A stretch of DNA of 12,334 bases from Bacteroides sp. CAG:1060 (GTDB taxonomy: Bacteria > Bacteroidota > Bacteroidia > Bacteroidales > UBA932): contig HF986304.1 of NCBI GenBank assembly GCA_000432655.1, positions 2,756 through 15,089 on the forward strand. Direction: 5' to 3'. Below the pieces are notes generated by a model. That model was not told where the DNA came from. It saw nothing but the letters and a program-made list of their open reading frames with translations, and ran no database searches. Below are positions 1-7,452 of this stretch, piece by piece (the first letter of the stretch is position 1; each line of letters begins with the position of its first letter). A program made the position numbers and the translations under genes.

Positions 1-819
1 CATGAGAACACGGCGGATATTTTGCGTGTCCCGGTGGAAATGATAGAGCCTAACCCATTCCAGCCACGACTTTCTTTCGACCAGGAAGCCCTGAATGAAC
101 TGGCGTCTTCCATTCGCACTCTCGGACTTATACAGCCTATAACCGTAAGGCGCAGCTCTCCGGGCAAATATCAGATAATCAGCGGTGAGCGTAGATACAA
201 AGCCTGCCGCCTGGCCGGGATGTCCACCATTCCGGCATACATCAGGGATACCGATGACCAGGGGATGCTTGAAATGGCGATTGTCGAGAACGTTCAGAGG
301 GAGAACCTCGATCCTATCGAACTTGCCCTAAGCTACCAGCGCCTGATTGACGAATGCAATCTCACCCAGGACAAACTTGCGGAAAGAGTGGGGAAAAACC
401 GTGCGACAGTCTCCAACACCATACGTCTTCTGAAACTTCCCGCCAAAGTGCAGCACGATATCAAGGTCGGACTGCTCTCCATGGGACATGCAAAGGCGAT
501 ATTGGGAGTAGATGACCCTGAGAAGCAGGAACAGTTGTGCGACTTGGTAATCAAGGACGGAATGTCCGTGCGTGAGCTCGAGGCTTTGGTGAGAAAGATG
601 CTTGAGGAACCCACCACCACAACGACAAAGCCTGCGCAGAACAGAACGCAGGAACTACCGGAAGACTATTATAAGATTCTCAGCCATGTGGGACGGTTCT
701 TCTCCAATGAAATTTCTCTCAAAAGATCATCTTCCGGCAAGGGTACCATGACCATAAAATTCAGTTCTGACGAAGAAGTCAAAGCTTTCGTCAAAGCCTT
801 GGAAGACAAACAGTTCTGA
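1..819 (+). CDS. parB: Chromosome-partitioning protein ParB (5' end outside window)
   Basis: This is the DNA-binding CTPase that loads at parS sites, spreads as a clamp and works with ParA to segregate replicated origins. The frame is open from base 1 and the first visible residues (HENTADILRVPVEMIEPNPFQPR) already belong to the ParB N-terminal domain, so the start codon and probably 20-40 residues lie upstream. The TTG at 22 is not a credible start. Numbering from codon 1, the CTP-binding box GERRYKA is at about 62-68, followed by ENVQRENLDPIE at about 96-107. A helix-turn-helix typical of ParB (LTQDKLAERVGKNRATVSN) lies at about 121-139, then a Thr-rich linker at about 203-209 and a C-terminal dimerisation domain. 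The stop overlaps the next start by one base (TGATG), so the two are co-translated. ParA is expected just upstream but cannot be seen. Family assignment is secure. Confidence 0.96.
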   Translation, partial: HENTADILRVPVEMIEPNPFQPRLSFDQEALNELASSIRTLGLIQPITVRRSSPGKYQIISGERRYKACRLAGMSTIPAYIRDTDDQGMLEMAIVENVQRENLDPIELALSYQRLIDECNLTQDKLAERVGKNRATVSNTIRLLKLPAKVQHDIKVGLLSMGHAKAILGVDDPEKQEQLCDLVIKDGMSVRELEALVRKMLEEPTTTTTKPAQNRTQELPEDYYKILSHVGRFFSNEISLKRSSSGKGTMTIKFSSDEEVKAFVKALEDKQF

Positions 820-1730
820 TGACAGTTTCGCGGAAATTAATTTGTTTTGCACTCGTTGTGCTGGCATCGTGCCTGTTCAGTGGCACGCTTCGTGCCCAGT
901 TCCGGTCCGAAGCATTCAGCCAGTCCTACAGCAACGACAAATCAGCCACTTCCGGCAAGGATTCCGTGGAGGTAATATTTTCATTCAAAGAGTATTTTGG
1001 CGGACTTGGCCACAAGAATGATCTGAAAATAGGAAAGTTGGTGGGAGGCTCGACCGTTTTTGTGGGAGGATGCCAGATTTATAATAAGCAGTACTGGAAA
1101 CTTCCCATCGTATATGGAACTATCGGGGCCGGTATCGGAGCGGGAATCTATTTCAACAGCAAAGGCAACAGCACTGCGGCTGCCCTTAGCTTCGCCGGAG
1201 CCGGTCTGGCATGGTGGGGGTCGCTTATGGATGGAGTAATAAGCTATAAGCCGGATGATTACCCGAGCGCAGGTAAAGCTACACTTTATTCAATTCTTCT
1301 TCCCGGACTCGGACAGATTTACAATAAAGAGTATTGGAAACTCCCTTTGTATCTTGGCGGACTCGGAGCAGCTTTCCACTATTATTCGGACTTCAACCGC
1401 AACTTTCAGCGTTTCCGCAACATATACATAGAAGCGACCAAGCCGGACGCTCAGTATGACGGACCAATCACTGCAGAGCAGGCTTTGTACTACCGCAACA
1501 TATACCGCAGATACCGGGACTACTCGACACTTATAATAGCGGCGGTCTATCTCCTTCAGGTAATAGATGCCAACGTGTTCTCTTACATGCATAATTTTGA
1601 GGTGACAGACGACCTTTCCATGCGTATGGAGCCTGTTATAGGCCTGCCTGACTACCAGTTGGCAATGGCAACGCCGGGCAAATTCAGTACCGGGATGACC
1701 TTTGGAGTACGATTAGGAATACAATTTTGA
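819..1730 (+). CDS. DUF5683 domain membrane protein, parB operon
   Basis: This is a 303-residue exported or membrane protein of unknown function. The N-terminus is a hydrophobic signal (about residues 5-26). A cleavage after LRA fits the usual Bacteroidetes pattern, but LASC at 15-18 could also serve as a lipobox, so a lipoprotein cannot be excluded. The body contains two copies of the DUF5683 signature: CQIYNKQYWKLP at 85-96 and GQIYNKEYWKLP at 165-176, each followed by a Gly-rich hydrophobic stretch that is probably membrane-inserted. The first copy has GGC where the family usually has PGxG, while the second has PGLG. A further hydrophobic segment lies at about 236-250. It overlaps parB by one base and its stop precedes the transglycosylase ATG by two bases, so all three are one operon. 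Known DUF5683 proteins have no assigned activity; the context suggests an envelope role tied to growth or division. Confidence 0.88.
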   Translation: MTVSRKLICFALVVLASCLFSGTLRAQFRSEAFSQSYSNDKSATSGKDSVEVIFSFKEYFGGLGHKNDLKIGKLVGGSTVFVGGCQIYNKQYWKLPIVYGTIGAGIGAGIYFNSKGNSTAAALSFAGAGLAWWGSLMDGVISYKPDDYPSAGKATLYSILLPGLGQIYNKEYWKLPLYLGGLGAAFHYYSDFNRNFQRFRNIYIEATKPDAQYDGPITAEQALYYRNIYRRYRDYSTLIIAAVYLLQVIDANVFSYMHNFEVTDDLSMRMEPVIGLPDYQLAMATPGKFSTGMTFGVRLGIQF

Positions 1731-1732
1731 AA

Positions 1733-3367
1733 ATGAAGAAAATACTTGTCATATCAGCACTGATTATATCAATGAGCATTCAGCTGGATGCCCAGAACGC
1801 GGGTTTTTTGTTCGGAAGACCCACCAGAAAGCAACTCCAGAAAGAAAACGCGGAGCTTAAAACGGCCCTTGACTCCCTTCAGGTGCTGCTGGACAGTTTT
1901 GAACACCGTCGCTATCTCGAAGACAGCGAACTGATAGCGGTGATGGAGGGCAATTCCGAGGCGGAAGCCGATGATACCGTATATACCGCCGAAATGCGGG
2001 ACAGTCTGCTGCAGCTGTGGTACAAGAACTCCACTATAGTCAATTATGACGCCCTTCACGAGTACGATATGGACTCCGTGAAGTTCAGTTCGAATGTAAG
2101 CGATGAAGAAATGATGAGAAGGCTTGAAGCCATGAATTCATTTATCTCCCTGCCATTCAACGAGAATGTCAAGAATTACATCATCCTCTATTCCGAGAAA
2201 ATGCCTTCCAGAATGGGGAGGGTTCTTGGCCTGAGCAACTATTATTTCCCTATATTTGAAGATATACTCAACCGATACGATCTGCCCGAGGAGCTCAAAT
2301 ATATGGCAGTGGTGGAATCAATGTTGAATCCTACCGCCACGTCGCATGCCGGAGCCAAGGGAATATGGCAGTTTATATACAGTACCGCCAAGTCCTACGG
2401 TCTGGAAATCAACTCCTATGTGGATGAGCGCATGGATATTGAGAAATCAATGGATGCGGCAGCAAGATACCTGCGCGACGCGTACAGGATATTCGGAGAC
2501 TGGGCGCTGGCCATAAGTTCGTACAACTGTGGCGCCGGCAATGTCTCAAAGGCTATCAGAAGGGCCGGGGGAAGCAAGGACTACTGGTCCATCTACAGAT
2601 ATCTTCCACGTGAGACCAGAGGTTATGTGCCTGCATTCGTGGGAGCGATGTATGCTATGACATACAGCAAAGAATATGGAATTGTACCTCAAAATGTGGG
2701 AATGCCTGTGCAGACAGATACTTTCGAAATCAAAAAGAATCTGCATTTTGCTCAGATAAACGGGAAAATCGGTGTGCCTATGGAAGACCTGAGACAGCTT
2801 AATCCTCAGTATTTCAACGACATCATACCGGGAAGCAATCATAGCTACACTCTCAAGATTCCAGTGTCATGGACGAAGACCTTCATGGACACACCTATTG
2901 ACAGCATATATGCATTCAAGTCCGATTCCCTTCTGAGTCAGAAGATTGTGAAAGATGTCAAGAGAGCCGGAAGCCAATCCTCACAGCAGAGAATCTCGTA
3001 CAAGGTCAAAAGCGGGGACTATCTCGGACGCATCGCCAGCCGATATAAAGTCAGCGTGAACCAGTTGAAAAAATGGAACAATCTGCGCTCGTCCAATATC
3101 AGGGTAGGGCAGATTCTGTATATCTATCCAAACGGGAGTTATCCTACTACTACGAGCAGTTCTTCTGGCTCCAAATCATCATCCAAGACATCAGCTTCAG
3201 GCTCCAAGTCAAAGAGCAGCAGCGTGACATACACGGTCAAATCCGGCGATTCGCTATACAAGATAGCCAAGAAATATCCCGGTATAAGTGCCGACAATAT
3301 CAAGAAAGCCAATGGGTTGAAGAATAACAATATCCGTCCGGGACAGAAACTGCGAATTCCGCTGTAG
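1733..3367 (+). CDS. mltD: MltD-like membrane-bound lytic murein transglycosylase with LysM domains
   Basis: This is predicted to cleave the MurNAc-GlcNAc bond of peptidoglycan in the periplasm. I chose the ATG at 1733 (544 residues) because it gives a standard signal peptide, MKKILVISALIISMSIQLDAQ. An in-frame TTG at 1727 overlaps the previous stop and is a less likely start. In order: signal peptide (1-21); a coiled coil rich in Lys, Glu and Leu (about 33-58); the SLT (GH23) domain with catalytic Glu in VVES (E195), then GAKGIWQF (207-214), AISSYNCGAGN (260-270) and YLPRETRGYVP (290-300); a degenerate LysM-like stretch (about 329-378); LysM 1 (about 421-466); a Ser-rich linker (about 468-497); and LysM 2 (about 498-544). 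The length suits MltD-type enzymes. It is the last gene of the parB operon and ends six bases before the convergent rarA stop. Confidence 0.93.
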   Translation: MKKILVISALIISMSIQLDAQNAGFLFGRPTRKQLQKENAELKTALDSLQVLLDSFEHRRYLEDSELIAVMEGNSEAEADDTVYTAEMRDSLLQLWYKNSTIVNYDALHEYDMDSVKFSSNVSDEEMMRRLEAMNSFISLPFNENVKNYIILYSEKMPSRMGRVLGLSNYYFPIFEDILNRYDLPEELKYMAVVESMLNPTATSHAGAKGIWQFIYSTAKSYGLEINSYVDERMDIEKSMDAAARYLRDAYRIFGDWALAISSYNCGAGNVSKAIRRAGGSKDYWSIYRYLPRETRGYVPAFVGAMYAMTYSKEYGIVPQNVGMPVQTDTFEIKKNLHFAQINGKIGVPMEDLRQLNPQYFNDIIPGSNHSYTLKIPVSWTKTFMDTPIDSIYAFKSDSLLSQKIVKDVKRAGSQSSQQRISYKVKSGDYLGRIASRYKVSVNQLKKWNNLRSSNIRVGQILYIYPNGSYPTTTSSSSGSKSSSKTSASGSKSKSSSVTYTVKSGDSLYKIAKKYPGISADNIKKANGLKNNNIRPGQKLRIPL

Positions 3368-3373
3368 TATCAG

Positions 3374-4675
3374 TTACTTCTTGTAATACTTCGGCCAGCA
3401 GTTCTCAAGATACGCCCTGAAGGCGTCTTCATGACGGTTTGTCTGCGGCTCATAAAATACGGTTCCGGATACTGATTCCGGCAGATATTCCTGATCGGCA
3501 AAATGCCCTTGATAGTCATGAGCATACTTATATCCGTCAGAATAGCCAAGATCGGCCATCAACTTGGTCGGAGCATTCCTCAGATAGAGTGGAACCGGGG
3601 CTGAAGAATCCTTATGTGCAGCTTCCAATGCCTTGTCTATGGCAAGATAGGCCGAATTGCTCTTAGGTGAGCTGGCGAGATAAATGGCACATTCGCTCAA
3701 AGGAATCCGCGCTTCCGGCATGCCGATAGAATGAACAATCCTGAATGTGGCATCTGCGAGCAGCAGAGCGTTAGGATTGGCAAGTCCGATATCTTCAGCA
3801 GCCAGGATACATAGCCTTCTTGCAATGAAAAGAGGATCTTCTCCTCCATCAAGCATGCGTGCCATCCAATAGACAGCCGCATTGGGGTCGGAGCCGCGAA
3901 CGCTTTTGATAAAGGCTGATATGATATCATAATGCATCTCACCGTCCTTATCATACACAGCAACGCTGTCCTGAAGGCACTCGGTAACGGTCTTATTGTC
4001 TATTACAGCCGTCGGGCTGTCAGCCTGGGAGTCTATTACTATCTCAAGGATATTCAACAGCTTGCGCCCGTCGCCACCACTTTGGCGGAAAAGAGCTTCA
4101 GTCTGACGAACATCTACTTTTCTATGCTTGAGTACGACATCCTCCTTAAGAGCCCTGCGAAGAAGCGTATCCAAATCCTCTACGTCAAGGCTTTTGAGTA
4201 CAAAAACCTGACATCTCGAGAGAAGGGGAGTGATAACCTCAAATGACGGGTTTTCCGTAGTTGCGCCTATCAGAACTACGGTTCCGGCTTCAACGGCACC
4301 AAGCAATGCATCCTGCTGGGCTTTGTTGAACCGATGTATCTCATCGATAAAGAGAATCGGAGCCGCTGCAGGCGAGAACAAAGTCTTGGATCTTGCTGAC
4401 TCTATCACGTCCCGCACATCTTTGACGCCGGCGCTTACAGCAGAGAGAGTAAAGAACTCCCTATCCAAGGTCTGCGAAATAATCTTCGCCAATGTGGTCT
4501 TTCCAACTCCCGGCGGCCCCCATAAAATGAATGAAGACAAATTGCCTGTATCAATCATCTTGCGTAGAATGCAATTCTCTCCCACAAGATGTCGTTGGCC
4601 GGCGTATTCCGAGAGGTTTTTGGGGCGCATTCGCTCCGGAAGCGGCGGCAACATTTTTGTTACAGGCTTAAACAT
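3374..4675 (-). CDS. rarA: Replication-associated recombination protein A (AAA+ ATPase)
   Basis: RarA (MgsA) is a clamp-loader-like AAA+ ATPase that acts at stalled replication forks and at single-stranded gaps. The 433-residue length is normal. The N-terminus LPPLPERMRPKNLSEYAGQ is typical of the family. Walker A is GPPGVGKTT at 53-61, Walker B is ILFIDEIHRF at 107-116, sensor 1 is GATTENPSF at 137-145, and the arginine finger is probably R154 in PLLSRCQ. The C-terminal half holds the tetramerisation region (ARMLDGGEDPLFIARRL, AAEDIGLANP). The start at 4675 gives the canonical N-terminus. It lies 19 bases downstream of the GNAT gene on the same strand and is probably co-transcribed with it from the promoter at 5847-5878. 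Nothing appears damaged, and identification is firm. Confidence 0.96.
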   Translation of the reverse strand: MFKPVTKMLPPLPERMRPKNLSEYAGQRHLVGENCILRKMIDTGNLSSFILWGPPGVGKTTLAKIISQTLDREFFTLSAVSAGVKDVRDVIESARSKTLFSPAAAPILFIDEIHRFNKAQQDALLGAVEAGTVVLIGATTENPSFEVITPLLSRCQVFVLKSLDVEDLDTLLRRALKEDVVLKHRKVDVRQTEALFRQSGGDGRKLLNILEIVIDSQADSPTAVIDNKTVTECLQDSVAVYDKDGEMHYDIISAFIKSVRGSDPNAAVYWMARMLDGGEDPLFIARRLCILAAEDIGLANPNALLLADATFRIVHSIGMPEARIPLSECAIYLASSPKSNSAYLAIDKALEAAHKDSSAPVPLYLRNAPTKLMADLGYSDGYKYAHDYQGHFADQEYLPESVSGTVFYEPQTNRHEDAFRAYLENCWPKYYKK

Positions 4676-4694
4676 AGTTGTTATATATTCTTAT

Positions 4695-5825
4695 TTACAG
4701 ATGCTTAATGTACGACCGGCGCCGCTTCTTACATTCCTTGTCAAAATCAGTAAATTGTCTCTGATTCTTAAGATTGTCTTCAAGAATAGCGTTGGTTTCC
4801 GCCCATTTCACCTTGGCATCGCTGTATTTTTTGAACATATCCAGGAAGACAAGCGAGTTCACACCTGAATTCTGATAGTCGGGACGCACGCCGACAAGCA
4901 GCATCTCAACTCCCTCCTCTCGCTTGATGAAAAGCGATTTCAGGAGATACCACCAGCCGAACGGAAAGAGTTTGCCTCGAGATTTCTGCAGCGCACGGGC
5001 GATGGACGGCATGGTGATTCCGAATGCCACAACCTCATTGTTCTCGTTTTCGACTATACTGACGTAATTGAGATCAAGAATGCTCAAATAGAAACCGATA
5101 TACTTATCGGCCATACTTGTCGGCAACACGGTGAAATTGTAGAGATCCTTATAGCACTCGTTGATGACCTTGAAAATCTTATGCGCATAATCTTCCTCAC
5201 GGATAATCTTCTTGGTCAACTGACGAAGATGGACATTTGTCCTTTCCTTAATAACGGCCGCCACTCTTTCCATCTTCTCGGGAAGCTTCTTCGGAATATC
5301 GATTTTGTATTCAATCCAATCCGCATCCTTGGTGAAGCCCATTTCCTCAATGTGCGTGACATAATATGGATAGTTGTATATGAGCGCCATAGTACTCAAT
5401 CTGTCATATCCTTCGATAAGCAGTCCCTCCGGATCAAAATCAGTAAAGCCCAACGGTCCTACTACGGCATCCATTCCATTCTCGCGCCCGAACTCTTCCA
5501 CTTTATCCATCAGCGCACCGGACACTTCCTTATCGTCTATAAAATCATACCATCCGAATCTGACTTCCTTATGATTCCACTGTTTGTTGGCAAGATCATT
5601 TATTATGGCTGCAACACGTCCGGCAGGCTTGCCGTCCTTATATGCAAGATACAGATGTGATCTGCAGAATTCCTGAGCTGCACCTTTCTTTTGGTCCAGA
5701 GTATCCATCTGGTCAAACACAAGCGGCGGTACATAATAAGGATTATCCTTATAAAGCCTCTCAGGAAAGTTTACAAATTCGCGTAATTCTCTACGCGTAG
5801 TCACTTCTTTTATTAAAACTGACAT
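4695..5825 (-). CDS. GNAT-fold acyltransferase, YghO-type (possible ceramide-synthase-like N-acyltransferase)
   Basis: This is a 376-residue cytosolic protein. The N-terminal signature is visible at 17-34 (FVNFPERLYKDNPYYVPP). It is followed by a GNAT-like beta strand pair with SHLYLAYKDGKPAGRVAAI at 56-74, the block GPLGFTDFDPEGLLIEGYD at 123-141, and NYPYYVTHIEEMGF at 151-164. A second GNAT half carries VGVRPDYQNSGVNSL at 311-325, which resembles the acyl-CoA pyrophosphate-binding motif A. The C-terminus is very basic. The family is usually annotated only as N-acetyltransferase or YghO. From memory, the acyl-CoA-dependent bacterial ceramide synthase found in Caulobacter belongs to this broad family, so long-chain N-acylation of a sphingoid base or of capnine is possible. 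That is inference, supported only by the cysteate synthase gene 1.6 kb away. It is the first gene of an operon with rarA. Confidence 0.8.
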   Translation of the reverse strand: MSVLIKEVTTRRELREFVNFPERLYKDNPYYVPPLVFDQMDTLDQKKGAAQEFCRSHLYLAYKDGKPAGRVAAIINDLANKQWNHKEVRFGWYDFIDDKEVSGALMDKVEEFGRENGMDAVVGPLGFTDFDPEGLLIEGYDRLSTMALIYNYPYYVTHIEEMGFTKDADWIEYKIDIPKKLPEKMERVAAVIKERTNVHLRQLTKKIIREEDYAHKIFKVINECYKDLYNFTVLPTSMADKYIGFYLSILDLNYVSIVENENNEVVAFGITMPSIARALQKSRGKLFPFGWWYLLKSLFIKREEGVEMLLVGVRPDYQNSGVNSLVFLDMFKKYSDAKVKWAETNAILEDNLKNQRQFTDFDKECKKRRRSYIKHL

Positions 5826-5906
5826 CAGGTTTATTTTTTAGCATTGCGAAGATACACTTTTCGTAGGAAAAAACCAAAGAATTAATTATATTCGTATCCG
5901 TTTGTT
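5826..5906. promoter_or_regulatory. Divergent intergenic region between the GNAT gene and the first barrel gene
   Basis: These 81 AT-rich bases separate two divergent starts, so both promoters should lie here. A good minus-strand promoter is listed separately. For the plus-strand gene at 5907 the only candidate is TATATTCG at 5887-5894, one mismatch from the Bacteroidetes -7 consensus TAnnTTTG. No convincing TTTG element lies 19-21 bases upstream of it, so it is weak. No operator-like palindrome is obvious. Confidence 0.45.
5847..5878 (-). promoter_or_regulatory. Bacteroidetes-type promoter for the GNAT-rarA operon
   Basis: Read on the minus strand, TTTG (5878-5875) is followed after exactly 20 bases by TATCTTCG (5854-5847). 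This fits the Bacteroidetes primary sigma pattern TTTG-N19-21-TAnnTTTG with one mismatch in the -7 box. Transcription would begin near 5841, leaving a leader of roughly 15 bases before the ATG at 5825. The spacing and placement are good, but no experimental support is visible. Confidence 0.55.
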
Positions 5907-6491
5907 ATGCGCATTTACCCACATATAACCGCCATTTTTACGCTTTTACTTGTATTGATTTCACCTCTGAAAGCCGGTACAAGGGAGAAAAGGATAGGAA
6001 CTTTCCACTCCCCAAAAGGGTTTGGGATATCTGCCCAGATAGACACCAAAAACGGGTATGAAATCAATACTTTCAACCTGTATGCCGACACGTATGGTCT
6101 TCTGTCGGGAAGGACATCCGATGTGGGGATAGCTTTCAGTTACACGCACAATTATATTCTGCGCGTGTATGATTTCGGACATTGCCGTTCTTCGTTTTAT
6201 GCTGGAGCCGGATTCCTGTGTTCGTATGTGCATGATTTCGAAAAAGGGTTTTTCAGCGACGACGTTTCCAGACAGTTGAATAAAAAAATGGGATATGTCC
6301 TCGCTCTGGATTGCAATGCCGGATATGGGATAGACTTCGACAGAGGCATATCCATTGACGTAAGTCTCAGTCTGACACCGGGTGTTTTCATACATCGGGA
6401 GGACAAGAGCGGACAAATTCTTGCAGGTCTTTATAAACAAGGAGTATTCGGAGCTCTGATGCCTCAGCTCTGCATATATTACAGATTCTGA
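5907..6491 (+). CDS. Small outer-membrane beta-barrel-like protein, unassigned
   Basis: I do not recognise this 194-residue protein. It has a clear signal peptide (ITAIFTLLLVLISPLKAG, cleavage probably after LKA at about 23). The rest alternates short amphipathic, aromatic-rich stretches with Gly and turns (GFGISAQIDT, GYEINTFNLYADTYG, SDVGIAFSYTHNYILRVY, SSFYAGAGFLCSYVHDF, GISIDVSLSLTPGVFI). It ends in CIYYRF, whose terminal aromatic residue is the usual outer-membrane assembly signal. This suggests a small barrel of about eight strands. Three cysteines remain in the mature part (in GHCRSS, FLCSY and LDCNAG), with a fourth at the C-terminus. It begins a two-gene plus-strand unit, one base before the next ATG. 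The barrel call is inference from composition and the C-terminus; the cargo or role is unknown. Confidence 0.68.
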   Translation: MRIYPHITAIFTLLLVLISPLKAGTREKRIGTFHSPKGFGISAQIDTKNGYEINTFNLYADTYGLLSGRTSDVGIAFSYTHNYILRVYDFGHCRSSFYAGAGFLCSYVHDFEKGFFSDDVSRQLNKKMGYVLALDCNAGYGIDFDRGISIDVSLSLTPGVFIHREDKSGQILAGLYKQGVFGALMPQLCIYYRF

Positions 6492-6492
6492 A

Positions 6493-7119
6493 ATGCGTAA
6501 AATCAATAAACAAGCCATAATATCGCTACTTACGGCAATCCTGATGCTATTCGGAGTGCATCTGTCCGCAAGACCCGTTCTGGATTTTCAAGTCGAATGG
6601 GGATATAGCCAGGGCATACATCAGTATCATCAATACAACATTCTGACAAGCGAAGGCAGTCGGCTGTATTCCAGAGAGAAAGGATTTATGTTTCAGCCCA
6701 GCGGAGACATCCTTGCGGGTGTCATGTTCAAGCCATCCGGGAAGAGCGGAATATCTCTGATGACCGGATACGCAGGGATAGGGAATAAGTCGACAGCAAT
6801 ACCTTTGATGCTGAGATACAGTTATTTCTATAAGAGCATGTCGTCCGACGGGTTTTTCAATTTTGCGGAGAGCGGAATGGGATTCAAGATAGCGACAGAA
6901 ATAGAAAAAGTGCCGGCAATAATGGCCGGTATCGGAGTCGGATACCGGCTGAAACTCACGCCCGAAATCAACATGGATATACTTTTGTCGGTAAGAGGGA
7001 TATTCGATAAACCACAAATCCCCGACCCGGAAGGTCAGGGATTTGTAGACAAATCGCGCATCCTAAGCAATACGGCTTCATTTTACAGCGTGAATGCCTC
7101 TATTGCATTAAGTTTTTAG
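6493..7119 (+). CDS. Second outer-membrane beta-barrel-like protein, unassigned
   Basis: This 208-residue protein is not recognised either. It has a lysine-containing N-terminus and a hydrophobic signal (AIISLLTAILMLFGVHLSA, cleavage probably at about 26). The mature part has alternating strands such as VLDFQVEWGYSQG, GISLMTGYAGIG, AIPLMLRYSYFYKSM, GMGFKIATEI, AIMAGIGVGYRLKL and NMDILLSVRGIF. It ends in VNASIALSF with the terminal Phe expected of barrel proteins. The layout resembles small porin-like or OmpA-barrel-like proteins without a periplasmic domain. Only one base separates it from the preceding barrel gene, so the two are surely co-transcribed and may form a pair, although the sequences are not obviously duplicates. 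Its stop overlaps the convergent stop of the cysteate synthase C-terminal part by four bases (7116-7119). Confidence 0.68.
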   Translation: MRKINKQAIISLLTAILMLFGVHLSARPVLDFQVEWGYSQGIHQYHQYNILTSEGSRLYSREKGFMFQPSGDILAGVMFKPSGKSGISLMTGYAGIGNKSTAIPLMLRYSYFYKSMSSDGFFNFAESGMGFKIATEIEKVPAIMAGIGVGYRLKLTPEINMDILLSVRGIFDKPQIPDPEGQGFVDKSRILSNTASFYSVNASIALSF

Positions 7120-7430
7120 AACAGGCGGTTGACATCTCGTATAAGTTCATCTTCATCCACATCCGGAGATACTATCAAATCCGGTTCTTTCAGTTTATAG
7201 CCCATACTCATGGAGGCCATTGAACCGCCGCCAGTACAATTGAGCATTATAAACTCGTCCTTTTTCACAAGTCCTGAATGCACTGCGTTAATCAATGAAG
7301 CTACTGTGCAGCAGGCTGCAGGAAGCAAGTCGTACCCTTCAAGGTTTCTGAACAAAAGCATGCTGTACAGAAGTTCGTCGTTGGAACATGTCAGACACGC
7401 TCCATTACTTGCGGTAAGAACATCATACAA
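7116..7430 (-). CDS. Cysteate synthase, C-terminal part (frame-shifted continuation)
   Basis: This frame holds the last quarter of the cysteate synthase whose N-terminal part ends at 7475. The homologous reading begins before the first possible start: codons from 7457 read TPPYSLAGGLYDVL, the expected continuation of the ...VLANR that ends the upstream frame. The TTG at 7430 is therefore only the first formal start codon, and no ribosome-binding site or ATG supports independent translation. The C-terminal domain is intact: LPAACCTVASLINAVHSG, then MLNCTGGGS, the Gly-rich loop conserved in the threonine-synthase-like PLP fold that binds the cofactor phosphate. It ends DVNRLF with TAA at 7116. 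The frame is -1 relative to the upstream part. On its own the fragment would be inactive because it lacks the PLP lysine. Confidence 0.72.
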   Translation of the reverse strand: MYDVLTASNGACLTCSNDELLYSMLLFRNLEGYDLLPAACCTVASLINAVHSGLVKKDEFIMLNCTGGGSMASMSMGYKLKEPDLIVSPDVDEDELIRDVNRLF

Positions 7431-7452
7431 ACCGCCGGCAAGTGAATATGGC

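Noticed and set aside
22..24. TTG as the start of parB
   Set aside because: Conserved ParB residues are already in frame upstream to base 1, so the gene begins outside the window.
3362..3387. Imperfect inverted repeat between the mltD and rarA stops as a shared terminator
   Set aside because: The arms AGTA...TTAC and GTAATACT pair only with a four-base bulge, and there is no GC-rich stem or T run.
4230..4868. Plus-strand open frame (212 codons) across the rarA start and the end of the GNAT gene
   Set aside because: It runs antisense to two well-supported genes, and its product shows no domain or signal.
5961..6518. Minus-strand open frame (185 codons) opposite the first barrel gene
   Set aside because: The plus-strand frame has a signal peptide and barrel C-terminus, while the reverse frame has neither.
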